Assembly (NCBI RefSeq): GCF_014695575.1
Contig: NZ_JACJOO010000055.1
Span: 26,108 to 90,107 of the forward strand
Origin: Leptolyngbya sp. FACHB-8
Lineage (GTDB): Bacteria > Cyanobacteriota > Cyanobacteriia > Elainellales > Elainellaceae
DNA length: 64,000 nt
Reading direction: 5' to 3'
This document shows positions 16,608 to 26,450 of the stretch, piece by piece. A program made the translations under genes and the position numbers. Each line of letters begins with the position of its first letter. Position 1 is the first letter of the stretch. The notes beneath the pieces are model-generated. The model was not told where the DNA came from and did no database searches. It saw only the letters and a list, made by a program, of their open reading frames with translations.

Positions 16608-16781
16608 ATGGCGGTTCCTAAGAAGAAAACCTCGAAATCTAAGCGAGATCAGCGTCGTGCGACGTGGCGTCGGAAAGCTGAGCTTCAGGCCAAGCGTGCC
16701 CTTTCTTTGGGTAAGTCGGTTCTGACTGGGCGTTCCTCTAGCTTCGTATATCCCACTGACGAGGAAGAAGACGAAGAGTAA
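16608..16781 (+). CDS. rpmF: 50S ribosomal protein L32
   Basis: A 57-residue basic protein with the L32 start [20 protein letters not shown] and a C-terminal acidic tail (DEEEDEE). The zinc-binding cysteines of the C+ form are absent, as in other cyanobacterial L32. The ATG at 16608 gives the canonical N-terminus; an upstream GTG at 16581 in frame is unlikely. A terminator-like hairpin lies about 55 bp upstream. Confidence 0.92.
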   Translation: MAVPKKKTSKSKRDQRRATWRRKAELQAKRALSLGKSVLTGRSSSFVYPTDEEEDEE

Positions 16782-16846
16782 ATTCGTCATACAGTTACGA
16801 ATCCGGTATGCTGGCGGTAATGGCAGCTCTTTTAGGGTAAGTTCCT

Positions 16847-17440
16847 ATGCTGGGCAAGTTCTTTCGCAAGCCTGATCCTGAACTAGGCGATCGCGTTCCG
16901 CCAGGCCAACACCTCGCGAGCGGTTTCCCAGTTCTCACCTATGGTGAAACGCCATCGGTAGATCAAAGCGCCTGGGAGTTTCACGTTTGGGGGCTCGCCA
17001 CACCCGCCACATTCCACTGGAATGATTTTATGGCGATGCCGCAGAGCGACTTCACCGCTGATTTTCATTGCGTCACAACCTGGTCAAAGCTGGATGTGCA
17101 ATGGACTGGGGTGAAAGTTACCGATTTTATGAAGCACATTGAGGTGCCTCCCACTGCAACCCATGTGTTGCAGCATTGCTATGGAGGGTACACCACAAAT
17201 CTTCCTCTCGAAGATTTTGTGCGAGACGAAAACTTTTTTGCCCACACCCTGTTTGGCGAACCCCTTCCTGTGCCCCATGGTGGGCCAATGCGTACAGTTG
17301 TTCCCCATCTCTATGCCTGGAAGAGTGCGAAGTGGATTCGCGGGCTAGAGTTCCTCGATCACGATGAGGCAGGCTTTTGGGAGCGTAATGGCTACCATCA
17401 TCGGGGTGACCCGTGGGAAGAAGAGCGCTATAGTGTTTAG
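16847..17440 (+). CDS. Small sulfite oxidase-like molybdopterin oxidoreductase
   Basis: A 197-residue protein equal to the catalytic molybdopterin domain of the sulfite oxidase family. The Moco-ligating Cys is Cys75 in DFHCVTTWSK. Other marks are HVWGLATPATFHWNDFMAMP, VLQHCYGGYTTNLPLEDF, HGGPMRTVVPHLYAWKSAKWIRGLEFL. It lacks heme and dimerisation domains and any Tat signal, so it resembles YuiH-type cytoplasmic proteins of unknown substrate. It follows rpmF by 65 bp on the same strand. Enzyme family sure, reaction unknown. Confidence 0.85.
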   Translation: MLGKFFRKPDPELGDRVPPGQHLASGFPVLTYGETPSVDQSAWEFHVWGLATPATFHWNDFMAMPQSDFTADFHCVTTWSKLDVQWTGVKVTDFMKHIEVPPTATHVLQHCYGGYTTNLPLEDFVRDENFFAHTLFGEPLPVPHGGPMRTVVPHLYAWKSAKWIRGLEFLDHDEAGFWERNGYHHRGDPWEEERYSV

Positions 17441-17522
17441 GCTTATTAGTAAGCTGATGTTGCGTTTCCTTCACTATCGCAACGCCTCCTAAGCTCTCAG
17501 TAAACTACTCATAGAAAAAGAC

Positions 17523-17584
17523 TTGCTATAGGAAGAAGTCGAACATAAAACTATAGTTTTATGTTCGACTTCTTCCTATAGCAA
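17523..17584. repeat. 28-bp arm perfect hairpin
   Basis: Arms start TTGCTATAGGAAGAAGTCG and meet at a TATA centre, leaving almost no loop. The ends resemble those of the 1899 hairpin (GCTATAGGAA). Confidence 0.75.
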
Positions 17585-17875
17585 ATCGTGGGAGACTCTA
17601 TCCGAAGAGAGTTTTTCGTAATTTTGACGTAGCTATAGCCCTTTGCAGCCCATAGCCATATTTTGTTGTCTAATTTTCAGGTTTATCATGGAGATGAGGG
17701 GTAGTTAACCCTATAACGTCTCCTGGGGTGAGCGTCTCGGCTACTGCACATCAGTCGAGCCTGTCGCGAATACGTAGGAATTTCATAGCCAGGGGCCGCC
17801 GACCGACGCTTCACCACACGTTTCGGTCGCATTGAACGCACTGTCTCTTCACGGATCAAGTCTGTGCTACTGCCT
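17585..17875. other. Non-coding stretch
   Basis: About 290 bases between the hairpin and the next small gene. I see no credible frame, RNA gene or repeat here; it presumably holds the promoter of the small Cys-rich protein. Confidence 0.4.
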
Positions 17876-18154
17876 ATGAACGCGTCCCGACGAGCCGGTT
17901 TTCAAATGGCCAACGATTGTTTTCGTAAAGCAGCTCACGCTCGTTGGCATCGACAACAAAGTAAACTTCATATTCTGCGATCGCAACTCGGTTTTCGCGA
18001 AGCGGAAAACACCCGTCCACTTGTATGCCAGGATTGCATTCACTACCACGGCATTGCCTATGGATGTGGGGAAAATCGAGCGATGCTCATCTGCGGCTTC
18101 TATCCTCTTGGTTGGGACGGAGACCTGTGCCCAGAATGGTGCGGCCCAGCCTAA
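17876..18154 (+). CDS. Small Cys-rich protein (possible metal-binding)
   Basis: A 92-residue protein beginning MNASRRAGFQMANDCF. The C-terminal half has VCQDCIHYHGIAYG, MLICGFYPLGWDG and LCPEWC, giving six cysteines in CxxC, LICGF and CPxWC arrangements with a His. I recognise the pattern as a conserved hypothetical type in cyanobacteria but know no function; zinc or iron-sulfur binding is inference. Start could be the ATG at 17876 or the one at 17906. Confidence 0.6.
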   Translation: MNASRRAGFQMANDCFRKAAHARWHRQQSKLHILRSQLGFREAENTRPLVCQDCIHYHGIAYGCGENRAMLICGFYPLGWDGDLCPEWCGPA

Positions 18155-18234
18155 AGAAGATTAGTTTAACTATGTTCTGGAGTATGAAACCAGGTTTCAA
18201 ACCCAAGGCATACCCACCCAAACTCGTTATGAGC

Positions 18235-18270
18235 GCGTGTTTTTTGTGCGCGAAGCGCACGAAAAACACG
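18235..18270. repeat. Hairpin with TTTTTTGTGCGC tip
   Basis: Perfect arms CGTGTTTTTTGTGCGC with a GAA loop; the tip is of the same type as in the element at 54372. Confidence 0.65.
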
Positions 18271-18282
18271 CCCCAAATCAGG

Positions 18283-18321
18283 CATTACAGATTGATGTAC
18301 AACGTACGTTAATCTGTAATG
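18283..18321. repeat. Short hairpin
   Basis: CATTACAGATT pairs with AATCTGTAATG across a 17-base, partly palindromic centre (GTACAACGTAC). It is just upstream of the CyanoP gene. Confidence 0.55.
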
Positions 18322-18377
18322 TTTTGTAAGTTACTGAAGATGGGAGAATAGAAGCAGTTTTGTCGAGAGCAAGGGTC

Positions 18378-18914
18378 ATGCTGAAACGAATTGCCGTTCT
18401 CCTGCTAGTCAGTTTGGTGGTTATCTTGCAGGGGTGTTCGGTCGGAACAACGTTGCAGAGCTATGCAGATAACTATGATGGATACGAGTTTTTGTATCCC
18501 AATGGTTGGGTAACAGTCAAAGTACCCGGTGGTCCCGATGTGGTGCTGCATGACCTGATTGAAGAAACAGAAAACGTGAGTGTCATCATTAACCCCGTAC
18601 CCGATGGCAAAACTCTGGAAGATCTGGGTACTCCCAGCGAAGTTGGGTATCGCTTACAGAAACAGGCGATCGCCCCTGCCGATTCTGGGCGGCAAGCAGA
18701 ACTCATTAGTGCCGATCGCAAAGACGTTGACGGGAAAACTTATTACTTATTGGAGTACGAAGTCAAACTCCCGAATCAAATTCGACACAACCTTGCGAGT
18801 GTCATTGTGCGTCGGGGTCAGCTCTTCACCTTCAATCTCTCAACCACCCAGCGTCGATGGGAAAAAGTTCAAGACCAGTTTCGTAAGGTTGTAAATTCCT
18901 TCTCTGTTTACTAA
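18378..18914 (+). CDS. psbP: PsbP-like (CyanoP) photosystem II lipoprotein
   Basis: A 178-residue exported protein with an n-region MLKRIA, hydrophobic core and lipobox LQGC (Cys20). The mature domain shows the PsbP fold signatures: YDGYEFLYPNGWVTVKV, VVLHDLIEETENVSVIINP, GTPSEVGYRLQ, and YYLLEYEVKLPN. CyanoP is a lumenal thylakoid lipoprotein associated with photosystem II assembly. I chose ATG 18378; a TTG six codons upstream is possible. A terminator follows at 18943. Confidence 0.9.
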   Translation: MLKRIAVLLLVSLVVILQGCSVGTTLQSYADNYDGYEFLYPNGWVTVKVPGGPDVVLHDLIEETENVSVIINPVPDGKTLEDLGTPSEVGYRLQKQAIAPADSGRQAELISADRKDVDGKTYYLLEYEVKLPNQIRHNLASVIVRRGQLFTFNLSTTQRRWEKVQDQFRKVVNSFSVY

Positions 18915-18942
18915 CCACTGATAGCCATCTAGCTCTGAGTAA

Positions 18943-18980
18943 GAAGAGAGGGCAGGGTAAAATACCTGCCTTCTCTTTTT
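18943..18980 (+). terminator. Terminator after psbP
   Basis: An AGAGAGGGCAGG / CCTGCCTTCTCT stem with an AT-rich loop is followed by TTTTT, about 30 bases after the stop. Confidence 0.75.
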
Positions 18981-19008
18981 GCCCTAAACTAGGCGTCCCT
19001 AAACAAAA

Positions 19009-19074
19009 CAGGGCTTACGCATTCTTGTTATGTACTGTGTGCTTTCATCACACAACAAGAATGCGTAAGCCCTA
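19009..19074. mobile_element. Family D hairpin MITE (short copy)
   Basis: The ends are CAGGGCTTACGCAT and its reverse complement; the arms continue into a TTCTTGTT stem. Flanks are CAAAA (19004-19008) and TAAAA (19075-19079), a likely degenerate 5-bp target duplication. Ends match the copies at 30238, 32067 and 40577. Confidence 0.65.
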
Positions 19075-19084
19075 TAAAACTCCG

Positions 19085-19115
19085 ATTTTTGCGTGCGCTT
19101 AGTGTACGCAAAAAT
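19085..19115. repeat. Short ATTTTTGCGTGCGC hairpin
   Basis: Near-perfect arms ATTTTTGCGT around a GTGCGCTTAGTGT tip. It is adjacent to the family D element and ends GGGCACTTCAGC, as do the right-hand parts of family A elements (AAGCACTTCAGC), so it may be a family A remnant. Confidence 0.5.
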
Positions 19116-19220
19116 GGGCACTTCAGCTTATAGGATTGCTCAAAAACAAGGGTATTTTCTGTAAAGTACCTGCTCAGCCGGTACTTTAGATCATCCAAGA
19201 AGAAATAAGTTTGCAGTTAA

Positions 19221-19319
19221 GGAGATTTTCAGCAATGAATTTACCCAGGATGTTGGTGCTTTGCCCGCAAAACGGGCAAAGCACCAACATCCTGGGTAAA
19301 TTCTTAGGCAAAAACTCTC
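19221..19319. mobile_element. Family E hairpin MITE, copy at kinase stop codon
   Basis: It begins GGAGATTTTCAGCAATGAA and its long arms (TTACCCAGGATGTTGGTGCT) meet at a CCCGCAAAACGGG tip. TAA flanks it on both sides (19218-19220 and 19320-19322). The right flank overlaps the TAG stop codon (19319-19321, read on the minus strand) of the kinase. Confidence 0.8.
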
Positions 19320-20416
19320 TAAGAGGGATACCGGCGAGAGTTGTACTCAGAGCCGAGCAGATCTTTCCGTTGTTTTTTTTGATGTTGGCGTAGTCGGGAG
19401 CGCCACTGCCGAATTTGTTCTGCAGTTCTTGAGAAGGGGGAATAGCTCGAAGAGGAGGAGTCTTCTTCTACACTGTCAGTCAACTGGCGTTTAGTTGTCA
19501 TGCAATCCGCCAGGTTGTCCATGTAGGATTCCAGTTCGAGGGCTCGCTGGACTTGCTCAACCGTGTGGTAACGCTCGCTCACCGACACTTTCAGCATCTT
19601 GTCAAGGATGCGGGCCAGGAAATCACTAACATAGACTTCCTGTTCCCAGCGCAATTCGCCGGTCAAGGGGTCGTAGTCAAACTCCATGGGAGGCTTGCCT
19701 GTGAGGAGATAGAGGCAAGTGACACCGACCGCATAAATGTCGCTGGAGAAGGTGGGCCGCATTGCCAACTGCTCGGGTGGAGCAAAGCCCAGAGTACCCA
19801 CAAATTGTGTGGTCATGCCGCCGCCTGTACGGTCATTTTCAACAATCTCTTCTTTAACAGCACCAAAGTCAATTAAAACGAGGCGACCGTCATCATCGCA
19901 GCGAATGATGTTAGGGGGTTTGATATCCCGGTGAATAACCTGCTGCTTATGGACATAATCAAGAATCGGAAGAATCTCTCGTAGAAAGCGTTTAACGTAG
20001 CTTTCGGATTGAGGGCCGTTCTTTTTAATTTCCTTGGCTAGGGTGTTACCTGGTACATATTCCTGTACAAGGTAAAACTCTCCATCTACCTGAAAATAAT
20101 CCAGCAAGCGTGGAATTTGGGCATGGCTACCCAGTTGGCTGAGAATTTTTGCTTCTCGCTCAAATCGTTCGCAGGCTCGCTTGATGGCAACATCGTTGTT
20201 TACCTTGGGGCACAACTGTTTGATAACGCAATAGGGATTTCCAGGAAGTAGCATATCCTGGGCCAGGAACGTTACCCCAAAGCCCCCTCTTCCTAAGGCT
20301 TTAATGACTTGGTAGCGATCGCGAAACCGTTGTTCTGTACCGCAAGCTCCGTTCAAGTCCGTAGATCCCTGGGGATTGGAGCGACGAGAGTTCAGTATGG
20401 CTGTAGAAAAATCCAT
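19319..20416 (-). CDS. Serine/threonine protein kinase
   Basis: A Hanks-type kinase of about 365 residues. Motifs in order: P-loop ALGRGGFGVTFLAQD, the ATP-binding Lys in YCVIKQL, catalytic HRDIKPPNIIRCD, DFGAVKEE, and GFAPPEQ with SDIYAVGVT. All catalytic residues are present. The N-terminus (NSRRSNPQGSTDLNGACGTEQ) resembles a worn-down version of the four-Cys motif that often precedes cyanobacterial kinases. The C-terminus is basic with a Ser-rich stretch and no sensor or membrane segment. I chose the ATG at 20416; the frame is open 26 codons upstream. A family E element abuts its stop. Confidence 0.9.
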   Translation of the reverse strand: MDFSTAILNSRRSNPQGSTDLNGACGTEQRFRDRYQVIKALGRGGFGVTFLAQDMLLPGNPYCVIKQLCPKVNNDVAIKRACERFEREAKILSQLGSHAQIPRLLDYFQVDGEFYLVQEYVPGNTLAKEIKKNGPQSESYVKRFLREILPILDYVHKQQVIHRDIKPPNIIRCDDDGRLVLIDFGAVKEEIVENDRTGGGMTTQFVGTLGFAPPEQLAMRPTFSSDIYAVGVTCLYLLTGKPPMEFDYDPLTGELRWEQEVYVSDFLARILDKMLKVSVSERYHTVEQVQRALELESYMDNLADCMTTKRQLTDSVEEDSSSSSYSPFSRTAEQIRQWRSRLRQHQKKQRKDLLGSEYNSRRYPS

Positions 20417-20594
20417 AGACCTCGCAGGGGTAGCAGACCTGGACAGAGTAGCTTTGATTGTAGAAATTTTAGAACGAAACTTAATGAATGCCAAAGAATC
20501 AGGGAAAATCTTCGGAAAAGCTTACAGAGAAGCCGCTACCATCCCCATTAGACAAAGATTAACAGAAGCTATAGAGAGCTTAGAAATCTCATGA
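20397..20594 (+). CDS. Possible small protein divergent from the kinase
   Basis: A 65-codon frame starting MAVEKSIDLAGVADLDRVAL and ending RQRLTEAIESLEIS. It overlaps the kinase start by about 20 bp on the opposite strand; the remaining ~180 bp are otherwise unassigned. Composition is plausible for a helical protein, but there is no strong ribosome site and I recognise no family. Confidence 0.3.
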   Translation: MAVEKSIDLAGVADLDRVALIVEILERNLMNAKESGKIFGKAYREAATIPIRQRLTEAIESLEIS

Positions 20595-20769
20595 GCTAGC
20601 TGCACAAAGACTTTAAGGAAATAAAGGGTTTATAAAGATTGTCACAAATTCCCGGGGTAGATACTTCCGTAAATCTGGTGAAATCAGGGATAGAAGCGGC
20701 ACTCAGGGACTGAGGAAGACCTATGAGGCCTAACTAAGGGTTACGCACTCCTACGGAAAATCCTGGATT

Positions 20770-21378
20770 CTACGGACACTTCGGCCAGAAATCCACAGCA
20801 TCATACCCCAATTCCTCTAGCATTTCCCGAAGCAGTGGCAGACTGAGGCCGATGACATTGGTATGGCACCCGACCAATTTCTCGACAAACAGTCCCCCCT
20901 TGCCTTCCAAGGCAAAGCACCCAGCACAGCTTAAGGGTTCCCCTGTAGCGACGTAGGCTGCAATTTGGCGATCGCTCACCTCTGCAAAGTGAACCTCGGT
21001 CATCCGGTAGCGAACCAAGGTTTGCGAGTTGTCCGTATCTACCAACGCATGCCCTGTATAAAGTTGACCCATCTGGCCCCGCATTTGTTTCCATCGGGCG
21101 ATCGCTTCCTCTGCATCCGCAGGCTTGCCATGAATTTCTCCATCGATCGCCAGTACAGAGTCGCAGCCCAACACCAGCGCTTTAGAAAACTGCTGAGCTA
21201 CTACTTCTGCCTTACCCAGAGCCAACTGCTGTACCAGCTCTACAGGGTTGCTGCTTTGAATTTGGCTTTCATCAAAATCACTGGCCTGAACTGTGGGTTC
21301 GATACCTGCCGTTTGTAAGAGGCGACGACGGGCTGGAGAAGCGGATGCTAATACAAACAAAGGAGCCTGGGAAGTCAT
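20770..21378 (-). CDS. maf: Maf-like nucleotide pyrophosphatase
   Basis: A 202-residue Maf/YhdE-type protein that hydrolyses non-canonical or pyrimidine nucleoside triphosphates. Signatures are [14 protein letters not shown] at the N-terminus, [28 protein letters not shown] and the substrate-binding region ending [22 protein letters not shown] chose the ATG at 21378, two residues before the conserved strand; an ATG ten codons upstream is possible. Length matches the family. Confidence 0.9.
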   Translation of the reverse strand: MTSQAPLFVLASASPARRRLLQTAGIEPTVQASDFDESQIQSSNPVELVQQLALGKAEVVAQQFSKALVLGCDSVLAIDGEIHGKPADAEEAIARWKQMRGQMGQLYTGHALVDTDNSQTLVRYRMTEVHFAEVSDRQIAAYVATGEPLSCAGCFALEGKGGLFVEKLVGCHTNVIGLSLPLLREMLEELGYDAVDFWPKCP

Positions 21379-21481
21379 GGCAGCAGTTGTGAGGATAGTT
21401 GCGTGCATTCCAACGCTGAGATTAACAGAAGTGGGGACGATCGCCAATTCGGCCGAATTTTTCCTCTTAGCCTAATATTTA

Positions 21482-21603
21482 ACCTGAGTTCGGGTTAAGG
21501 GCGTTTTCGAGTGCCGCGCAACGCGCGGCACTCGAAAACGCTTATTTTGGCGTGCGTTTTGCGCACGCCAAAATAAGCACTTCAGCTTATCCCGAACTGA
21601 AGT
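21482..21603. mobile_element. Family A two-hairpin MITE, copy 2
   Basis: It starts ACCTGAGTTCGGGTTAAGGG and ends CCCGAACTGAAGT. The two internal hairpins match the copy at 3746 except at the loops (GCGCAACGCGC against GCGCATTGCGC). The right end is better preserved here. No clear target duplication. Confidence 0.75.
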
Positions 21604-21635
21604 TAACTAAAGTGACAAAGGCTATAGAAATCCAA

Positions 21636-21671
21636 TAAAAAGCAGGAGTGACAAAGGCACTCCTGCTTTTT
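21636..21671 (-). terminator. secA terminator
   Basis: The stem AAAAAGCAGGAGTG / CACTCCTGCTTTTT carries a T-run on the minus-strand side and lies 17 bp beyond the secA stop. Confidence 0.85.
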
Positions 21672-21687
21672 GTATTTGAGCCTCAGT

Positions 21688-24483
21688 TTAGACTGATTCC
21701 GTTGCCTGAACCTGAACAGCAGGTTGGGGCTGGGGTTGGAACTGGAACAGAGAGTAAACCACGTTCCGACGGATATCCGTCATCATGTTCAAGAACAACT
21801 CGTAACCTTCGCTCTTGTACTCAATGAGTGGGTCTTTCTGGCCGTAACCCCGCAGGCCAACTGACTCTCGCAGAGCATCCATTTGTTGCAGGTGTTCCCG
21901 CCACAGGGTGTCGATTTGTTGAAGGATGAAGAATCGCTCAGCATCCCGCATCAGGCCGGGTTTGATGGTGTCTACCTGGGCCTCCTTAAGGTCATAGGCG
22001 ATGCGTACCTGCTCATGGAGGAAGGTCTTGATTTCGCCGGGAGAGAGGTCTTCCAACTGGGAGGATTCTAGATCCGCCAGTAGATAAACAAACTCTTTAA
22101 CCTTGCCCACCATCTTGTCCAGTTCCCACTCTTCGGGTGGTAGGTCGGGGTTGACGTAGGCGTTGACGATGTCATCCATGGTCAACTCGGCATACTTCAC
22201 CACCTGTTCCTTCAGGTCTTGACCTTCTAGAACCCGGCGACGCTCAGCGTAGATAGCACGACGCTGGTTGTTCATCACCTCGTCATACTCAAACACCTGT
22301 TTCCGGATGTCGTAGTAGTGGGTTTCCACTTTCTTCTGAGCCCCTTCCAGGGAGCGGGTAAGGATACCCGATTCAATCGGCATATCTTCTTCAACGCGGA
22401 AGGCGTTCATCAAGCCGGCAACGCGATCGCCCCCGAAGATCCGCAGCAGGTTATCTTGCAAGCTCAGGAAGAATCGGGTAGAACCGGGGTCGCCCTGGCG
22501 ACCCGCACGGCCCCGCAATTGGTTATCAATCCGGCGAGACTCGTGACGCTCTGTACCAATGACATGCAGACCACCCAGAGTTACGACTTCTTCGTGTTCC
22601 CGTTTGGTGTACTGCTCGTATTCGTACTTGATCAGGTTGTAGGCTTCTCGTAACTGCAGGATGACCTGGTCGTTAATCGGGGCTTTTTCAGAAGCCGTCG
22701 CCACCATATCTTCCGCTTTCAGTTCAGGAATAGACTGTTCGCCATACTGCTGCACCGCGAAATCTACCGCTTCCTTCAACATCTTCTCCGCTTCGGCTGT
22801 CAGTTGGGCGGGATAGATTTGTGGCGATGCCTTCCAGGTTTTGACCTTTTTGGGGCCGTTGGCAAAGCCCTGCCCACCACTACGGCGAGCATTTCCCGAC
22901 ATAGGACGAACGACACCGAACCCGTCGTCTTCTGGTTGCACAATACGGGGCATGAAGTATTCCCGTACTTTAAGACGAGCCATGTACTCGGCGTTACCCC
23001 CAAGGATAATGTCGGTTCCCCGGCCTGCCATGTTGGTGGCAATGGTTACAGCCCCCTTACGGCCTGCCTGAGCGATAATCTCAGATTCTCGCTCTACGTT
23101 CTCTGGCTTTGCGTTCAGCAGGTTGTGGGGCACCTGTAATTGGGACAGCAGGTTGGAGAGAACTTCAGACTTCTCCACACTGGTTGTTCCTACCAGTACT
23201 GGGCGGCCCATTTCGTGCATCTCAGCACACTCCTGGGCGACGGCTTTCCATTTCGCTTCTTCCGTCTTGTAAACCACATCCGACAAATCTTGCCGCACGT
23301 TAGTGCGGTTAGTGGGGATGATAGTGACTTCCAGGTTGTAGATCTTTTCGAATTCCGCCTCTTCTGTCTTAGCGGTACCGGTCATCCCCGCCAGTTTTGG
23401 ATAGATTCGGAAGAAGTTCTGGTAGGTGATCGTCGCCATAGTCTGAGTCTCTGGCTGAATCTCTACATGCTCTTTGGCTTCCACAGCCTGGTGTAGACCA
23501 TCACTCCAGCGACGACCCGGCATAACCCGTCCGGTAAATTCGTCCACGATCACCACTTCGCCATCTCGAACGATGTAGTTTACGTCCTTGATGAACAGTT
23601 CTTTGCCCTTAATGGCGCTAAAGATGTAGTGCGCCCAGGGATCGGCAGGGTCAAACAGGTCCTTCACGCCCAGCAATTGCTCAGCGCGGATGAAACCTTC
23701 GTCTGTCAGCAGTACGTTGCGCTGCTTCTCATCGACTTCGTAGTGCTCTTCGTTGTTGAGTTGAGCAGCGACTTCAGCGGCTCGCAGGTATTTCTCGCTG
23801 GGGCGATCGACCTGACCCGAAATGATCAGCGGTGTCCGGGCCTCATCAATGAGTACAGAGTCTACTTCGTCGATGACACAGTAGTTAAAGGGGCGCTGCA
23901 CCACCTCGTCCATCGTGGTGGCCATGTTGTCGCGCAGGTAGTCAAACCCTAACTCGCTGTTGGTGGCGTAAGTGATGTCGCAGCCGTAGTTACGACGGCG
24001 ATCGGGGGGCGACATGGATTGCTGGATCAAACCAACCGTCAGGCCAAGAAAACGGTGCACCTGTCCCATCCACTCGGCGTCCCGGCGGGCCAGGTAGTCG
24101 TTCACAGTCACAACGTGAACGCCTTTTCCGGAGAGTGCGTTCAGGTAAGCCGGTAAAGTCGATACCAGGGTTTTACCTTCCCCAGTTTTCATTTCAGCGA
24201 TTTGGCCATCATGAAGGACCATACCGCCGAGGAGCTGTACATCGAAGTGGCGCAGGCCCAGTACCCGACGCCCCGCTTCTCGAACAACTGCAAAAGCTTC
24301 AGGCAGCAGGTCATCCAGGGTTTCGCCTTTTTCAAGCCGCTGTTTGAACTCTGCGGTTTTGCCTCGTAATTCTTCGTCCGACAGTGCTTGCATGTCGGGT
24401 TCGAGGGAGTTCACCAACGCGATATCCGGTTGATATTTCTTGAGCTTGCGGGCGTTGGGATCACCTAACAGAGTTTTCAACAT
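21688..24483 (-). CDS. secA: Preprotein translocase ATPase SecA
   Basis: A 931-residue motor that drives proteins through SecYEG in plasma and thylakoid membranes. Motifs include Walker A in [54 protein letters not shown] and [16 protein letters not shown]. An insertion near residues 530-580 ([15 protein letters not shown] onwards) is typical of cyanobacterial SecA. The C-terminal zinc motif of enterobacterial SecA is absent; the tail is [11 protein letters not shown]. The start is the ATG at 24483 ([13 protein letters not shown]); the open frame upstream is not SecA. Confidence 0.95.
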   Translation of the reverse strand: MLKTLLGDPNARKLKKYQPDIALVNSLEPDMQALSDEELRGKTAEFKQRLEKGETLDDLLPEAFAVVREAGRRVLGLRHFDVQLLGGMVLHDGQIAEMKTGEGKTLVSTLPAYLNALSGKGVHVVTVNDYLARRDAEWMGQVHRFLGLTVGLIQQSMSPPDRRRNYGCDITYATNSELGFDYLRDNMATTMDEVVQRPFNYCVIDEVDSVLIDEARTPLIISGQVDRPSEKYLRAAEVAAQLNNEEHYEVDEKQRNVLLTDEGFIRAEQLLGVKDLFDPADPWAHYIFSAIKGKELFIKDVNYIVRDGEVVIVDEFTGRVMPGRRWSDGLHQAVEAKEHVEIQPETQTMATITYQNFFRIYPKLAGMTGTAKTEEAEFEKIYNLEVTIIPTNRTNVRQDLSDVVYKTEEAKWKAVAQECAEMHEMGRPVLVGTTSVEKSEVLSNLLSQLQVPHNLLNAKPENVERESEIIAQAGRKGAVTIATNMAGRGTDIILGGNAEYMARLKVREYFMPRIVQPEDDGFGVVRPMSGNARRSGGQGFANGPKKVKTWKASPQIYPAQLTAEAEKMLKEAVDFAVQQYGEQSIPELKAEDMVATASEKAPINDQVILQLREAYNLIKYEYEQYTKREHEEVVTLGGLHVIGTERHESRRIDNQLRGRAGRQGDPGSTRFFLSLQDNLLRIFGGDRVAGLMNAFRVEEDMPIESGILTRSLEGAQKKVETHYYDIRKQVFEYDEVMNNQRRAIYAERRRVLEGQDLKEQVVKYAELTMDDIVNAYVNPDLPPEEWELDKMVGKVKEFVYLLADLESSQLEDLSPGEIKTFLHEQVRIAYDLKEAQVDTIKPGLMRDAERFFILQQIDTLWREHLQQMDALRESVGLRGYGQKDPLIEYKSEGYELFLNMMTDIRRNVVYSLFQFQPQPQPAVQVQATESV

Positions 24484-24724
24484 AGCAAAGCAAAAGTGTA
24501 AAGTATGCTGCGTTTGATGGGGATTGGAGCGGAGGGCAAAGGGTCTAGTCGACCCTCCGGCAGTAGCCTGAAACTGCTGAAACCGCTTGCGAACGATTCC
24601 TGTGGAGACGGCGAAGCCGATCGCCAGAACAGTTATAGCCACGTAGATTCATCCTACCACCTGGCCACAAAACCGGAATTGCGGATGCCCGCACCTGTCA
24701 CGAGCATAACTTATCGTTACCGAT
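24484..24724. other. secA upstream region
   Basis: About 240 bases presumed to hold the secA promoter. No convincing gene or repeat is seen. Confidence 0.4.
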
Positions 24725-24772
24725 TGGGTTAAAGGGAGAGGGGAATGAAGCATACCCTCTCTTTTTAACCCA
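24725..24772. repeat. Hairpin between the b561-like gene and secA
   Basis: TGGGTTAAAGGGAGAGGG pairs with ACCCTCTCTTTTTAACCCA with one small mismatch region and an 11-base loop. It could end transcription from the minus-strand gene at 25062. Confidence 0.6.
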
Positions 24773-24887
24773 ACCGGTAATAGCTCAATCAGGAAAGTTA
24801 GGAGAAAGTTAGGAGGTAGAGGAAAGATCCCGGTTCAAGCGTGCTCTTCCTTATATAGGTGGCTTGTGTAAGCCGTGTTAATTCTAA

Positions 24888-24988
24888 GGAGATTTCCAGT
24901 AATGAAATTACCCCCAGAATGTTGGTGCCTTGCCCGCTTCGCGGGCAAAGCACCAACATTCTGGGTAAATTCTTATGCAGAAACCTCC
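24888..24988. mobile_element. Family E hairpin MITE, copy 1
   Basis: It begins GGAGATTTCCAGTAATGAA, has long arms (CCAGAATGTTGGTGCC) meeting at GCCCGCTTCGCGGGC, and ends AGAAACCTCC. TAA flanks it on both sides (24885-24887, 24989-24991). About 90 percent alike to the copy at 19221 by eye. Confidence 0.8.
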
Positions 24989-25061
24989 TAAGTTCGGGGT
25001 AAGGACTGCTTTAATAGCGGCACATTACGTGACTATCAAAGTAGTCCTGACTCTGAACTGG

Positions 25062-25766
25062 CTATTTGAACAAGGGAGCGATCCACGCGATCGCCAGACT
25101 CAGCAGAATACTTATTTCTGCCACCTTGTAGGCTGTGAGGGTTTGAACCCAGAGGGCGATCGCATCCAAACTCCAGGTTTTGTGGCTTTGGAGGATTTGG
25201 GGCCACCAGTGGCGAGGATGATCTTGGGGACGGAAGCGCCAGTCCCAGATGGATAGGAGCAAGGGCCGACCACCAATTTTGGCACTCATGAGCAGGTGCA
25301 GCGCCAGCGCCATAACCAGACCGACCCAGGCCGTTAAATGGGCATAGTACCAAGCGTGGGTGAGTTCTCCCTGAGGTAACCAGGTAGAATCCATCATCTT
25401 TCCGGTGAACAAGGCTGTCGTGAGGGCCAGTAGCATGAGGCTATTGGTGGCCCGGTGTAGGGTGTACCACCAGATAGGCTGACCGATCTGTTGCAGGTGA
25501 TCGGCTGTGTTGGTTTGTAGTAGGCGGTTCTGACCGCGTCGCAAGGCGTAAATAGTTAGCGCAGGAAAGAGCAACAACGTCCACAGCCCGAAGGTGCCAT
25601 GAATACCTTCAACGGCTCGCCATAGGGGAAGCGGCAAGCCACCCCAACGATTGTCATAGGTCGTGTAAGTCCAGTAGGCCGTGAGGATGGCAGCGATCGC
25701 ACACCCCCCGGTTAGACCATGCAGCAACCGAAGTAATAGGGGTTGGTAAGGACGGGAGGCAGGCAT
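25062..25766 (-). CDS. Cytochrome b561-like multi-pass membrane protein
   Basis: A 234-residue membrane protein with about five hydrophobic segments. Conserved-looking His residues lie in LLRLLHGLTGGCAIA, VEGIHGTFGLWTLLLFP, YTLHRATNSLMLLAL, YYAHLTAWVGLVM and LALHLLMSAKIGG, spaced as expected for transmembrane heme b ligands. It resembles the cytochrome b/b6-domain proteins of cyanobacteria; the electron partners are unknown. A diheme cytochrome c gene lies 5 kb away but is not linked by operon. ATG start with moderate context. Confidence 0.65.
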   Translation of the reverse strand: MPASRPYQPLLLRLLHGLTGGCAIAAILTAYWTYTTYDNRWGGLPLPLWRAVEGIHGTFGLWTLLLFPALTIYALRRGQNRLLQTNTADHLQQIGQPIWWYTLHRATNSLMLLALTTALFTGKMMDSTWLPQGELTHAWYYAHLTAWVGLVMALALHLLMSAKIGGRPLLLSIWDWRFRPQDHPRHWWPQILQSHKTWSLDAIALWVQTLTAYKVAEISILLSLAIAWIAPLFK

Positions 25767-26450
25767 AGTTTGGCGATACGGGAGGATAGTTTGGCGATAC
25801 GGGAGGGAAGTTGGGAGTTTAACAGCAAAAGCTAGAACCGATAGAGTGCTCAGAGGCAGTCGCGCTCAAGGGCAATCGCCACAAAAGCCCTACCGGAATA
25901 TCTGGAGCGTCGAACCAGAAATGGCTACAACGATGTTCCTGGTCTTACCCAATAAATTGTTTATGACCTTAGTGAAATATCTATGAAAAATTGGATGATT
26001 GTAGAAAATTTTCTTGGAAGAAGTTTTAGAAAGCTTTGACTTTGTAACTGAAAGTACGAAGGAAATTAGGGGGGTACCTGGTAAATTAAGAAAAATTTGT
26101 AGTGGGAAACTGCAATGCTTTGCTAGACAGGCATCGTATCCTTTTGATCCAAATCTTCACAGCTGTTCTGTGGCTGATACGGGCTGTTGAAGCATTTATT
26201 TCACCCTTTGGATGGGTTTCAAAGATGTATTTGAAGGTTGAAATATATAGCTACACAACAGAGTTCGGTTGCATCTTTAATATTGGTTTTCTTCATTCGC
26301 CGGGCCACCCTTCTGTAGAGCCCGGTTAATGTTAAGTCCCTAACGTTTTGAGCGAGTTACCTGTAGGTCTCAGGCATTTCATAGGGATTTCACGCTTCCT
26401 TGGCATGCTGTAAAACTGTCTACCCCTTTCCGTTGAGAAGCACTCTGCAT
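25767..26450. other. Gap with a short tandem repeat and no supported gene
   Basis: Two copies of a ~20-bp unit (AGTTTGGCGATACGGGAGG) lie head to tail at about 25768-25807, directly upstream of the b561-like gene. The rest is AT-richer and contains only weak open frames. It must carry the promoter of the rfbG-like gene. Confidence 0.5.

Noticed and set aside
26102..26329. 75-codon frame in the gap before the rfbG-like gene
   Set aside because: Starts with GTG, no ribosome site, no recognisable pattern; AT-rich intergenic DNA.
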